A DNA stretch of 64,000 nucleotides, taken from assembly GCA_945881885.1 (NCBI GenBank), contig CAMCVI010000009.1:1-64000 (forward strand), given 5' to 3'. The notes beneath the pieces are model-generated. The model ran no database searches. It had not been told where the DNA came from and was given only the letters and a program-made list of their open reading frames with translations. The DNA is from Chryseobacterium gleum (GTDB lineage: Bacteria > Bacteroidota > Bacteroidia > Flavobacteriales > Flavobacteriaceae). How positions within the stretch are numbered: position 1 is the stretch's first letter; each line of letters begins with the position of its first letter. A program made the translations under genes and the position numbers. Below are positions 15,597 through 24,485 of this stretch, one piece after another.

Positions 15597-18551
15597 ATGC
15601 AGAACAAAGGACTAATTAAATTCTTCGCAATCATTTTTACGATTGCTTGTATCTACCAACTTTCTTTTACGTTTGTTGCTAACGGAATTGTAAAAGATGC
15701 GAAAGAATTTGCGAAAGGAGATTCTCAAAAAGAATTAAAATACTTAAAAGATCTAAAGAAAAAAGACGTTTTTTTAGGCTTTACTTATGAAGATGTTGAA
15801 AAACAACAAATTAACAAAGGATTAGATTTAGAAGGTGGAATTAACGTGACACTAGAAGTTTCTGTTAAAGACGTTTTAAAAACTTTGTCTAACAATTCTA
15901 AAAATCCAACTTTTAACAGAGCTTTAGAAAGAGCTACAAAAGAGAGAAAAGGAAATCAAGATTATTTAGATGCCTTTTTTGACGCTTTTGCTGCAGAATC
16001 TAACGGAACGATAAAAATGGCTTCAGCGGAAGCATTCTACAATAGAACTTTTGAGGAAATTCAGTTAAATATGACGGATGACCAAGTGAAAGTAATCTTG
16101 AAAAAGAAAGTTGCTGAATCTATTGAAAGTGCTTATAAAGTATTAACAAAACGTATTGACAAATTCGGAGTAGCGCAACCAAACATTCAAAAAATTGGTG
16201 AAACTGGAAGAATTTTAGTAGAATTACCTGGTGCAAAAGATTTGGATAGAGTTGAAAAATTATTATCTCAAACCGCACAATTAGAATTTTGGGAAACTTT
16301 AAAACCAGAAGAATTAGGTAATTTCTTTAATGCAGCAAATGATGCCTTAAAAGCGACTGAGAAAAAACCTACTGTAGCAGTTGCTCTTGTAGATACCACA
16401 AAAGCCGTTGATGCAAAATCTAAAGTAAATGAATTATTAGGTGATAAAAAAGATAATGCTAAAAAAGCAGCTAAAGATTTAGGTCCTTTATTTGAAAAAG
16501 CAATTCCAAGTCCATCTGGATTAATTGGATATAATGTTAAAGATACGGCTACAATTAACTCGTATTTAAAAAGATCAGAGATTAGAGCTTTATTGCCAGC
16601 AACGGCTTCAAATGCAAAATTTGCTTGGGGAAAAACAACTTCTAAAGCAGAAGATGTTACAGAACTGTATGTTTTAAAAGGAACTGTAGACGGAGTTGCG
16701 CCATTATTAGGTAGTGCCATTACAGATGCTAATGCTGATTTTGACCAATTTGGTAAACCTGCTGTAAGTATGCAAATGAACCCAGTTGGATCTAGAAAAT
16801 GGGAACAATTAACAGGTGACATTGCTAAAAATGGAAACCAAGTTTGTATTGTTTTAGATAATGTAGTGTATTCTGCAGCTACTGCAAAAGCAGCTATTTC
16901 TGGTGGACAAACACAAATTTCAGGTGCTTTCACATTAGAAGAAACTGCCGATTTAGAAAATGTATTAAGAGCGGGTAAATTACCAGCTAAAGCAGATATT
17001 GTTCAAAAAGCAGTAGTTGGACCATCTTTAGGTCAAGAAGCTATTGATAATGGTATTTTATCATCAATCATAGGTTTATTATTAGTTTCTTTCTGGATGG
17101 TTTTCTATTACGGAAGAGCAGGTTGGTATGCTAACGTTGCTTTATTATTAAACTTAGTATTATTATTTGGTGCAATGGCTAACTTTGGTTTTGTGTTAAC
17201 ATTACCTGGTATTGCGGGTATAGTTTTAACAATGGGTACAGCGGTAGATGCAAATATTATTATTTATGAAAGGGCAAAAGAAGAATTAAGAGCAGGCTTG
17301 TCATTAGAAAATGCAGTAGTTACTGCTTTTGGATGGAAAGGCGCTATGCGTTCAATTATTGACGCCAACGTAACACACATTTTAACAGGTACAATTTTAT
17401 ATATTTTTGGAGAAGGAATGATTAGAGGTTTTGCCATTACATTATTAATAGGTATTTTAACTTCATTGTTTACTTCAATTTTTATTGCGCGTTTCTTTAT
17501 TGATGCAGATATTGCTAAAGGAAGAAGTTTACAATTTTCTACAAACATTACAAAAAATTGGTTTACAGGTTTCAACTTTGATTTCTTAAAAATTAAGAAA
17601 TTTACTTATGCATTCTCGTTAGTGGTTTGTATTATTAGTTTTGTTTCTTTCTTTACGAATGGATTCGATCAAGGTATTGACTTTGTAGGAGGAAGAACAT
17701 TCCAAGTACAATTTGACCAAAAAGTGTCATCAGAAGAGGTTTCCAACGCACTTTCTACTGCTGAGTTTTTTAACAGAGCTGAAGCGAAAACATTTGGAAA
17801 CGATAATCAATTGAAAATAACTACTAAATACAAAATCGACAAGCAAGGTGTTGAGGTTGATAAAGAAGTAAACGAAAAATTATATGCAGGTTTGAAAAAA
17901 TTCTTTGCTAAAGAAATTTCTTACAATCAGTTTACAAATACTCAAGAAGGAAAACAATTTGGGGTTTTACAAGCCATGAAAGTTGGACCTTCTATTGCAG
18001 ATGATATTAAAACAAATGCTTATTGGGCAGTATTAGGAGCCATGTTATTGGTTTGTTTGTACTTAGTAATTTCGTTCAGAAAATACCAATATTCATTAGG
18101 AGCAATTGCTGCGGTTGCCCATGACGTTATTTTTGTATTAGGAATTTACTCTTTATTATACAAATACATGCCATTCCATATGGAAATTGACCAACACTTT
18201 ATTGCGGCAATTCTAACTGTTATTGGTTATTCTATGAATGATACAGTAATTGTATTTGATAGGGTTCGTGAATTCTTAGGAGGAAAATCGCACCATGGTA
18301 ACTTTAATAAAATTGTAAATGATTCTGTAAATACTACATTATCACGTACATTAAACACATCTTTAACGATGATTATGGTTTTAGCCATTATGTTTGTATT
18401 TGGTGGCGATTCTATTCGCGGATTTATCTTTGCGATGTTAATCGGTATCATTGTAGGAACGTATTCTTCACTGTTTATTGCTACACCAGTATTAGTGGAT
18501 ACTATGTCTGCAATGGATAAAAAACAAATTGAAGCAGAGCACAACTCATAA
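15597..18551 (+). CDS. secDF: SecDF protein-export membrane protein (fused SecD-SecF)
   Basis: Proton-driven accessory of the SecYEG translocon that pulls preproteins out on the periplasmic side. The SecD half (to about residue 640) has one N-terminal membrane helix, a large periplasmic P1 domain and five more helices; GLDLEGGINVTLEV and TLPGIAGIVLTMGTAVDANIIIYER are diagnostic. The SecF half follows, with GIDFVGGRTFQVQF and SMNDTVIVFDRVRE. Fusion of the two halves is normal in Bacteroidota. At 984 residues it is longer than the ~740-residue Bacillus fusion because of an enlarged P1 region. A functional link with YajC (31.9 kb) is expected. The gene is alone between its own promoter and terminator. 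Confidence 0.95.
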   Translation: MQNKGLIKFFAIIFTIACIYQLSFTFVANGIVKDAKEFAKGDSQKELKYLKDLKKKDVFLGFTYEDVEKQQINKGLDLEGGINVTLEVSVKDVLKTLSNNSKNPTFNRALERATKERKGNQDYLDAFFDAFAAESNGTIKMASAEAFYNRTFEEIQLNMTDDQVKVILKKKVAESIESAYKVLTKRIDKFGVAQPNIQKIGETGRILVELPGAKDLDRVEKLLSQTAQLEFWETLKPEELGNFFNAANDALKATEKKPTVAVALVDTTKAVDAKSKVNELLGDKKDNAKKAAKDLGPLFEKAIPSPSGLIGYNVKDTATINSYLKRSEIRALLPATASNAKFAWGKTTSKAEDVTELYVLKGTVDGVAPLLGSAITDANADFDQFGKPAVSMQMNPVGSRKWEQLTGDIAKNGNQVCIVLDNVVYSAATAKAAISGGQTQISGAFTLEETADLENVLRAGKLPAKADIVQKAVVGPSLGQEAIDNGILSSIIGLLLVSFWMVFYYGRAGWYANVALLLNLVLLFGAMANFGFVLTLPGIAGIVLTMGTAVDANIIIYERAKEELRAGLSLENAVVTAFGWKGAMRSIIDANVTHILTGTILYIFGEGMIRGFAITLLIGILTSLFTSIFIARFFIDADIAKGRSLQFSTNITKNWFTGFNFDFLKIKKFTYAFSLVVCIISFVSFFTNGFDQGIDFVGGRTFQVQFDQKVSSEEVSNALSTAEFFNRAEAKTFGNDNQLKITTKYKIDKQGVEVDKEVNEKLYAGLKKFFAKEISYNQFTNTQEGKQFGVLQAMKVGPSIADDIKTNAYWAVLGAMLLVCLYLVISFRKYQYSLGAIAAVAHDVIFVLGIYSLLYKYMPFHMEIDQHFIAAILTVIGYSMNDTVIVFDRVREFLGGKSHHGNFNKIVNDSVNTTLSRTLNTSLTMIMVLAIMFVFGGDSIRGFIFAMLIGIIVGTYSSLFIATPVLVDTMSAMDKKQIEAEHNS

Positions 18552-18570
18552 AACTTTGTTATAGAATATA

Positions 18571-18605
18571 AAAAAAAGTCCCGATGAAAATTGGGACTTT
18601 TTTTG
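18571..18605. terminator. Bidirectional terminator between secDF and the WbqC-family gene
   Basis: AAAAAAAGTCCC/GGGACTTTTTTT, a perfect 12-bp stem with A and T tracts on both sides. Confidence 0.88.
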
Positions 18606-18625
18606 TTTATGTTTATAAAAAGAAA

Positions 18626-19243
18626 TTATAAATGATGCTGTTTTAAATAATCGACTGCATATCTTCCTTCATTGAATAACAAATCTAAAATGGATAAATT
18701 GTTTATAAAACCGTGCTTGGTATCAAAAACTTGTGTGTAAGGTTCTATTTGAGTTGTGTCCTTTTTGCCATTTACCAAATAGCGATAATCAGTTTTATCA
18801 GTAACTTCATGCAAATATTCCGTTGTTTTTTCAAAAGGTATAGAAATACCTAATGCCGCATTTACCAATTCAAAAACTTCGAAGTTTAAATCTAACATAA
18901 ACTCGTGTTTCTTTTCAAATATTGGGTTTAAATCATCAACAAAGTATTCGTAAAATGGCGAATTCTTATAAGCAGCTTCTAAAGATTTAAAATGGTTTTT
19001 TTGCCAATTGTATTGGTTGTCTATTTTGATGTCTTTAAAGTTGCTATTTGCACTGTCATGCTTTACTGATATATTTAACATTTGAATTCCATTCGGACTA
19101 TAAATATACATTCGGTTTCTGTTGGTTTGCTTTTGAAAAGTGTCTTCCACTTCAAAAGTTACAGATTTTGCTTGAATCATCGCTATGTAATGACTTATAG
19201 ATGGAAAGTAAGTGGGGTAAATTAAAATATCATTATGATTCAT
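18626..19243 (-). CDS. WbqC-family protein
   Basis: The start ILIYPTYFPSISHYIAMIQA and the segment QKQTNRNRMYIYSPNG resemble the WbqC-like family, where the usual pattern is a Tyr/Pro-rich N-terminus followed by QSYRNRxxI. Members occur in O-antigen loci and next to lepB in Bacteroidota. The biochemical activity is not established. The ORF track starts at a TTG (19273); the ATG at 19243 (205 residues) fits the family better. It is the last gene of the minus-strand par-dapB-lepB block, 54 bases after lepB. Confidence 0.8.
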   Translation of the reverse strand: MNHNDILIYPTYFPSISHYIAMIQAKSVTFEVEDTFQKQTNRNRMYIYSPNGIQMLNISVKHDSANSNFKDIKIDNQYNWQKNHFKSLEAAYKNSPFYEYFVDDLNPIFEKKHEFMLDLNFEVFELVNAALGISIPFEKTTEYLHEVTDKTDYRYLVNGKKDTTQIEPYTQVFDTKHGFINNLSILDLLFNEGRYAVDYLKQHHL

Positions 19244-19297
19244 AATTTCGTTGTAATGAAAAAAGAGTTGCAAACTAAATTACAACTCTTAAATTAT

Positions 19298-20878
19298 TTA
19301 AAGTAAATCTGCTTCTTTTTTCTTTTTCTTGTTTCTATACCAATCAAAGGCAAAATAGCCCGCTAAAGCAAATAAGAAATATTTGAAATACGATTCTGGT
19401 TGGCCTTCTCCGCTAACGGTTGTAAAGAAACGTTCGGTTCTGAATTTATTTAGTAAACCTTTTGCGTTCCAATCCAAACTCATCCAAATAAAAATGGGTT
19501 TTCCAACAATATGATCTGCTGGTGTGTAACCAAAATATCGCGCGTCTAACGAATTATGTCTGTTGTCTCCCATCATCCAATAGTAATCTTGTTCAAAGGT
19601 GTAGGAAGTAGCTATTTTACCGTTTATTTTAATTTCGTTACCTTTTACTTCTAGCTTATTCCCTTCATATTCTGTAATGATAATTTTATACAAGGGTAAT
19701 GTTTTTTTATTTAAAACCACAGTTTTACCCGCTTGTGGAATATAAATTGGACCAAAATTATCTCCATTCCAATTATTAGTTACAGATGGATTTCCATCTT
19801 TAAAATCAGGGAATACGCCGTCTTCAACTTTTTTGTTTATCATTCTTTTTACAGAAGTAATACCGCTAATTGATTTTAATTTTTCTGCGTTTTCAAAAGT
19901 TAGTGCTTGAACATAAAGTGTGTCGCTAGTTATCATTCCAGCCGGATCAGTAACTTTCATTTCTCTTAAAATTGTCTCAAAATCAACTGCTGTTTTGCCA
20001 TCAGTACTAATTTTGTAAGAATACTGTGGTTTTGCTCTTTCAGGTAAAATTAATTCTTTACCGTTTATGAAAACAATTCCATCTTTAATTTGCAAACTGT
20101 CGCCAGCAATACCCACACAACGTTTTACATAATTTGTTTTTTTATCACGAGGTTTGTCAATTCTTTCAGTAGCTGGCAAATACATATTCGAAAGTGTATC
20201 TCTTGGCCAATTGAAAACAACAATATCGTTATTTTTTATTTTTTCTAAAGCCGGAAATCTGAAATAAGGTAATTGTGGTTTGCTTAAATACGATAGTTTT
20301 TTTACAATTGGAATGGAGTCATGTACCATTGGCGCAGCAATTGGCGTCATAGGTGTTCTAGCGCCATAATTAAACTTACTTACAAATAAAAAATCACCAA
20401 TTAATAATGATTTTTCTAACGATGAAGAAGGAATCACAAATGGCTGAATAAAATAAGTATGCACAAATGTAGCTACAATTAAAGCAAAAGTTAAAGATCC
20501 TAAAGTGTCTAAAGTCTTTGTTGCTGGTTTGGTATCGCGTTCGGCCTCGTATGAAACTTTTTGGGTGTAATTTATATAACCAATATACAATCCGAAAGTA
20601 ATAACACCCAACCACATATCTGCAGTGGTTTTTTTACCGAAAGTACGCAGGGTTTCAATCCAAATTACAGGTAAAATTAATAAGTTAATAACTGGTAAAA
20701 ACAGCAAAAACACCCACCATTTTGGTCGATTTATCATTTGCATTAATACAATTCCGTTATAAACAGGAACGAATGCTTCCCAAGTTTTTTTACCTGCTTT
20801 TAAGTATAATTTCCAAGTACAAATTCCGTGTAAAGTACTAATTATTAATACTGTAATAATCCAAATTGATATGTCCAT
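19298..20878 (-). CDS. lepB: Signal peptidase I
   Basis: Membrane serine protease (S26) that removes signal peptides from Sec-exported proteins. Nucleophile S153 is in IPSSSLEKSLLIGD and the general-base lysine is K252 in YVKRCVGIAGDSLQI. Box E is GDNRHNSLDARYFG (437-450). Three or four membrane helices precede the catalytic domain and one more lies near the C-terminus, before the KKKKK tail. At 526 residues it is much longer than the 324-residue E. coli enzyme; about 150 extra residues lie between the Lys box and box E, as in other Bacteroidota LepB. It normally follows dapB, but here a four-helix-bundle gene sits between them. Confidence 0.95.
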   Translation of the reverse strand: MDISIWIITVLIISTLHGICTWKLYLKAGKKTWEAFVPVYNGIVLMQMINRPKWWVFLLFLPVINLLILPVIWIETLRTFGKKTTADMWLGVITFGLYIGYINYTQKVSYEAERDTKPATKTLDTLGSLTFALIVATFVHTYFIQPFVIPSSSLEKSLLIGDFLFVSKFNYGARTPMTPIAAPMVHDSIPIVKKLSYLSKPQLPYFRFPALEKIKNNDIVVFNWPRDTLSNMYLPATERIDKPRDKKTNYVKRCVGIAGDSLQIKDGIVFINGKELILPERAKPQYSYKISTDGKTAVDFETILREMKVTDPAGMITSDTLYVQALTFENAEKLKSISGITSVKRMINKKVEDGVFPDFKDGNPSVTNNWNGDNFGPIYIPQAGKTVVLNKKTLPLYKIIITEYEGNKLEVKGNEIKINGKIATSYTFEQDYYWMMGDNRHNSLDARYFGYTPADHIVGKPIFIWMSLDWNAKGLLNKFRTERFFTTVSGEGQPESYFKYFLFALAGYFAFDWYRNKKKKKEADLL

Positions 20879-20894
20879 AGTTTTTGTTTTTTAA

Positions 20895-20939
20895 AGAAAA
20901 TAGAACATAGAGAATAGAAAATAGAGGATGTCTCTATTT
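20895..20939. repeat. AGAAAATAGA-type repeat, 3' flank of the four-helix-bundle gene
   Basis: AGAAAATAGAACATAGAGAA... then TAGAAAATAGAGG, the reverse complement in character of the CTATTCTCTATT repeat on the other side. The end of it (AAATAGAG-5 nt-CTCTATTT, 20919-20939) can fold into an 8-bp hairpin that includes the stop codon of the gene. Confidence 0.75.
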
Positions 20940-21284
20940 AAGACCATTTTGAAAACTCATAGTCATTCTTTGAAATTCTTCAATTTTATTTTCTAATATA
21001 TTAAAAGTTTCTTCTGTTATGTATTTTCTGTGTTTTGCAACAATTAGTTGCGTAATTAATTCAAATGACGACCCTAATGAGATGTCTAAAAAATGACTGA
21101 AAGATTTATCAGTTCTTGAAGAACCTTCAGCAATATTACTCGGAATAGATACGGAACACCTACTTATTTGAGAGCTTAAATCGTATCTTTCATGTTTTGG
21201 AAAATCTAATAAAATATCCGAAATGTCATTCGTAATTGATATTCCGTTTTGCCATATTTTAAGATTCTTATAATTATGCCTCAT
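20934..21284 (-). CDS. Four-helix-bundle protein (S23 / 23S rRNA intervening-sequence family)
   Basis: A 116-residue protein with the family pattern: NLKIWQNGISITNDI at the start, LSSQISRCSVSIPSNIAEGS in the middle, then SFSHFLDISLGSSFELITQL and a C-terminal helix. Homologues are encoded in intervening sequences of Leptospira and Coxiella 23S rRNA genes, and the fold is shared by Avd of diversity-generating retroelements. The molecular role is unknown, with nucleic-acid binding suspected. There is no reverse transcriptase or rRNA nearby. It splits the dapB-lepB pair and is flanked by inverted low-complexity repeats, which suggests it arrived as a small mobile unit. Confidence 0.88.
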   Translation of the reverse strand: MRHNYKNLKIWQNGISITNDISDILLDFPKHERYDLSSQISRCSVSIPSNIAEGSSRTDKSFSHFLDISLGSSFELITQLIVAKHRKYITEETFNILENKIEEFQRMTMSFQNGLK

Positions 21285-21293
21285 TTCAAAGTC

Positions 21294-21358
21294 AATATTC
21301 TATAATCTATTCTCTATTCTCTATTTTCTATATTCTATACTCTATACTCTATTCTCTA
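21294..21358. repeat. CTATTCTCTATT-type repeat, 5' flank of the four-helix-bundle gene
   Basis: About 60 bases of imperfect CTATTCTCTATTTTCTAT repeats run from the dapB stop codon, which is part of the repeat, to ten bases before the four-helix-bundle ATG. Inverted with respect to the repeat at 20895-20939. Confidence 0.75.
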
Positions 21359-22054
21359 AATCCCCAAAACGTCTTTCATTGTGAAAATGCCTTTTTTACC
21401 AATTAGCCATTCTGCTGCAATGACTGAACCTAATGCAAAACCTTCTCTGCTGTGCGCCGTGTGTTTAATCTCAATTTGGTCAACTTTACTATCGTAAAAA
21501 ACGGAATGAGTTCCAGGAATGTTTTCTATCCTTTTGGCGTCAATGTAAATTTGATTAGCAGTTGGATTTTCTAATGTCCAATTGACATAATCTGTATTTT
21601 CTATAATTCCGTTTGCCAAACTTATTGCTGTTCCACTTGGCGCATCGAGTTTTTGAGTGTGATGAATTTCTTCTATTGAAACCTTGTAATCAGAAAGATT
21701 TTTCATCATTTTCGCTAAATAATTATTTAGTTCGAAAAAAATATTTACCCCCAAACTAAAGTTCGAAGCATAAATAAAACTTCCATTTTTTTCATGACAT
21801 AAATTTACCATTTCAGGGTAGCTTTCTAACCAGCCAGTAGTTCCAGAAATTACAGGAATATTTTGGTTTAAACATTCCGATATATGGCTAACAGCTGTGG
21901 TTGGAACACTAAAATCTATTGCAACATCAGCACTTGTAATGCCTTCAAAAGAGTCTAATCTATCCTTTCTTAACACAATTTCATGACCACGTTCTAAAGC
22001 AATTTTCTCAATTACTTTTCCCATTTTACCATAACCTAATAATGCTATTTTCAT
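21356..22054 (-). CDS. dapB: 4-hydroxy-tetrahydrodipicolinate reductase
   Basis: NAD(P)H-dependent reduction in the lysine/diaminopimelate pathway, supplying peptidoglycan precursors. The Rossmann motif is GYGKMGK (7-13). SGTTGW is conserved. The catalytic HHTQKLDAPSGTA holds H131/H132 and K135. At 232 residues it is about 40 shorter than E. coli DapB, as is usual in Bacteroidota. It lies between the DUF5683 gene and lepB; its stop codon touches the repeat of the inserted element, so the insertion did not damage the reading frame. Confidence 0.95.
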   Translation of the reverse strand: MKIALLGYGKMGKVIEKIALERGHEIVLRKDRLDSFEGITSADVAIDFSVPTTAVSHISECLNQNIPVISGTTGWLESYPEMVNLCHEKNGSFIYASNFSLGVNIFFELNNYLAKMMKNLSDYKVSIEEIHHTQKLDAPSGTAISLANGIIENTDYVNWTLENPTANQIYIDAKRIENIPGTHSVFYDSKVDQIEIKHTAHSREGFALGSVIAAEWLIGKKGIFTMKDVLGI

Positions 22055-22098
22055 TTTGATTAGTTGTTGTTTTAAATAAAATGTTACGAAAAAATACG

Positions 22099-22665
22099 TT
22101 AAAATTGATAAGTTAATGTAAAACCTAAATTTTGATTGAATGTAAATGGATTGGGTTGTAAATCGGGTTTAAAAGATAAATCGTCATTCACGTTAAATTG
22201 CAATAAATGCGCACCAACATTGGCTTCAACAATATTCAAAATATATAATCCAGCTGTAATAAGCACAGATAAATCTCTGTTTTTTCGATAAAATTTTTGC
22301 CCACGAATGACACTTTCTGTACTCAATTTCCCGTATAACGGATCAGTAGTGTCTATAGTGCCGCCGTTTGCTAATCTTTTTTTGTATTCGTCTCGGTATT
22401 TATTGTGTTTTTTATTATTATCCATAATAAAATAAACGCCTGCACCAATGGCACCATAAACTATAGGAATTTTCCAATATTTTTTATTGTATGCTTGACC
22501 CAAACCAGGTAAAATAGCAGAATAAAAAGCTGCTTTTGCTGGTGATAAAGGATTGATATCGGTCTTTACACTATCTATTGTATTAATTTTTAATTCATTT
22601 TTTTGAGCTATAGAAAATGTGCTACTCAAAAATAGTAAAATAAATATGTAAAGAAACCACTTCAC
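22099..22665 (-). CDS. DUF5683-family exported/membrane protein
   Basis: Signal peptide (MKWFLYIFILLFLSSTFSIAQ), then the motif LSPAKAAFYSAILPGLGQAYNKKYWKIPIVYGAIGAG with a hydrophobic hairpin. A second hydrophobic stretch is near residue 135 (LSVLITAGLYILNIVEANVGAHL). This matches the DUF5683 family, found beside parB and dapB in Bacteroidota; its function is unknown. The start is GTG and overlaps the parB stop by one base (TAGTG), so translation is coupled. Confidence 0.85.
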   Translation of the reverse strand: MKWFLYIFILLFLSSTFSIAQKNELKINTIDSVKTDINPLSPAKAAFYSAILPGLGQAYNKKYWKIPIVYGAIGAGVYFIMDNNKKHNKYRDEYKKRLANGGTIDTTDPLYGKLSTESVIRGQKFYRKNRDLSVLITAGLYILNIVEANVGAHLLQFNVNDDLSFKPDLQPNPFTFNQNLGFTLTYQF

Positions 22666-23564
22666 TAGTTGTTGATTAATTTCATGATTCGGTTAAAATC
22701 TTCTTCTGAATGAAAAGGAATTGCTATTTTTCCTTTACCATTTGAAGCTACATTAATGTCTACTTTTGCACCAAAAAAGTTGGCAAATGTTTTCTTTTGT
22801 TCTGTTGCAATTTCAAATGATTTTGTTGCAGCTGTTTTAGTTGATTTTGGTTTTAATCCTTCTTGGTATTTTTTAACCAGCGCTTCGGTTTCTCTAACAG
22901 AGAGGTTTTGAGTAACAACTGTATGATAAATAGTACTTTGCGCTTCTTGGTTTTCAATGTTTATTAATGCTCTTCCGTGTCCCATCGAGATAAATCCGTC
23001 TCTCATACCAGTTTGAATAATGGGATCTAGTTTTAATAAACGCAAATAATTCGTAATAGTGGAACGCTTTTTTCCTACACGTTCACTCATTTCTTCCTGA
23101 GTTAAATTCACTTCTTCTATTAATCTTTGGTACGAAATAGCAACTTCAATTGGGTCTAAATCATGACGTTGAATGTTTTCAACCAAAGCCATTATTAAAG
23201 ATTCGTTATCGTTTGCTAATCTAATATATGCTGGAATAGTAGAAAGTCCTAACAATTTTGAAGCTCGCAATCTTCGTTCTCCAGAAATTAATTGGTATTT
23301 ATTAAATTCTAATTTTCTAACAGTAATAGGTTGTATGACACCTAATTCTTTAATGGATTTGGCTAATTCTTGTAGCGAATCTTCATTGAAATTAGTTCTT
23401 GGTTGAAACGGATTTATTTCAATAAAATTAATATCAAGTTCTATGATGTTGCCAACAACTTTGTCAGCATTTTTATCTTCTACCGACTTGATGTCATTTG
23501 ACGGATCATTTAAAAGTGCCGAAAGACCTCTTCCTAATACAGGTTTTTTTACTGCTTTTGTCAT
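22665..23564 (-). CDS. parB: Chromosome-partitioning protein ParB
   Basis: Centromere-binding CTP-dependent clamp protein for chromosome segregation. The N-terminal GRGLSALL is typical. The CTP/ParB box covers NPFQPRTNF... GERRLRASKLLG (about 50-110). The HTH is EEMSERVGKKRSTITNYLRLLKL. A basic linker is followed by a C-terminal dimerisation domain ending in FNRIMKLINN. It overlaps parA by one base (TAATG). I did not find a parS-like TGTTTCACGTGAAACA palindrome in the window. Confidence 0.95.
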   Translation of the reverse strand: MTKAVKKPVLGRGLSALLNDPSNDIKSVEDKNADKVVGNIIELDINFIEINPFQPRTNFNEDSLQELAKSIKELGVIQPITVRKLEFNKYQLISGERRLRASKLLGLSTIPAYIRLANDNESLIMALVENIQRHDLDPIEVAISYQRLIEEVNLTQEEMSERVGKKRSTITNYLRLLKLDPIIQTGMRDGFISMGHGRALINIENQEAQSTIYHTVVTQNLSVRETEALVKKYQEGLKPKSTKTAATKSFEIATEQKKTFANFFGAKVDINVASNGKGKIAIPFHSEEDFNRIMKLINN

Positions 23565-24334
23565 TATTTACTACTGTTTTTCTTGATAATTTCTTCTGCT
23601 AAATTTAAGTAATTCGCAGCACCTTTGCTTGTAGCATCATAGTTTATAATGCTTTCTCCAAAGCTTGGCGCTTCGCTTAGTTTAGTATTTCTTTGAATAA
23701 TGGTAGAAAACACCATATTGTTAAAATGCTTTTGAACTTCTTCAACAACCTGATTTGATAATCTCAAACGGGTATCATACATGGTTAAAAGTAATCCTTC
23801 AATATCTAAACTTGGATTGTGAATTTTTTGCACACTTTTTATAGTGTTTAATAATTTCCCTAATCCTTCTAATGCAAAATATTCACATTGAATTGGAATT
23901 ACAACACTATCAGCAGCGGTTAATGCATTTAATGTTAATAAACCTAAAGAAGGGGCACAATCTATAATTACATAATCGTATTTTTCTTTAATTTCGTTTA
24001 ATGCTTGTTTCAGCATGTATTCTCTTTTTTCTTTGTCTACCAATTCAATTTCTATGGCAACTAAGTCAATATGTGCGGGTATAATCCAAACATTTGGAGC
24101 ACTTGTAGGAATAACACCTTCTTCTGCTGTATTGCTATGTTCTATTATTTGATAGGTGCCAATTTCTACATTTTCCACGTCAATTCCTAAGCCAGAACTT
24201 GCGTTAGCTTGAGGATCGGCATCTATTATTAGCACTTTTTTCTCTAAGGCCCCTAATGATGCAGCAAGATTAATTGAAGTGGTTGTTTTTCCTACTCCTC
24301 CTTTTTGATTGGCAATTGCAATGATTTTACCCAT
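23564..24334 (-). CDS. parA: Chromosome-partitioning ATPase ParA (Soj)
   Basis: Deviant Walker-type ATPase that binds DNA nonspecifically and moves ParB-parS complexes. KGGVGKTT (residues 11-18) is the deviant Walker A. DADPQANASSGLG and DCAPSLGLLTLNAL are the downstream switch and Walker B segments. Length 256 is normal for chromosomal Soj. It is the first gene of the minus-strand run parA-parB-DUF5683-dapB-lepB-wbqC, about 39 kb from dnaA in this window. Confidence 0.96.
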   Translation of the reverse strand: MGKIIAIANQKGGVGKTTTSINLAASLGALEKKVLIIDADPQANASSGLGIDVENVEIGTYQIIEHSNTAEEGVIPTSAPNVWIIPAHIDLVAIEIELVDKEKREYMLKQALNEIKEKYDYVIIDCAPSLGLLTLNALTAADSVVIPIQCEYFALEGLGKLLNTIKSVQKIHNPSLDIEGLLLTMYDTRLRLSNQVVEEVQKHFNNMVFSTIIQRNTKLSEAPSFGESIINYDATSKGAANYLNLAEEIIKKNSSK

Positions 24335-24430
24335 TTTTTATTTTAAAATTTTAGAAGTGTAAAAATACAATTATTTATGGTATTACCAACCCAATTTTAT
24401 TAACATTACGTTAAAGTCTTTATTTAAGGT

Positions 24431-24438
24431 TATCTTTG
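24431..24438 (+). promoter_or_regulatory. -7 box upstream of idi-queD-manA
   Basis: TATCTTTG followed by C, 47 bases before the GTG start of idi. The -33 region is weak. Confidence 0.5.
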
Positions 24439-24485
24439 CTTTAAAAATTATTTTTTTTGTAAATTTGACAATTAAATTTTTAAGA

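Noticed and set aside
20934-21284. Four-helix protein as part of a diversity-generating retroelement
   Set aside because: Fold is related to Avd, but there is no reverse transcriptase, template repeat or variable target gene nearby.
22665-24334. parS centromere near parAB
   Set aside because: I looked for a TGTTTCACGTGAAACA-like palindrome and saw none; only a partial CACGTG match elsewhere (near 47.66 kb), inside pdhA.
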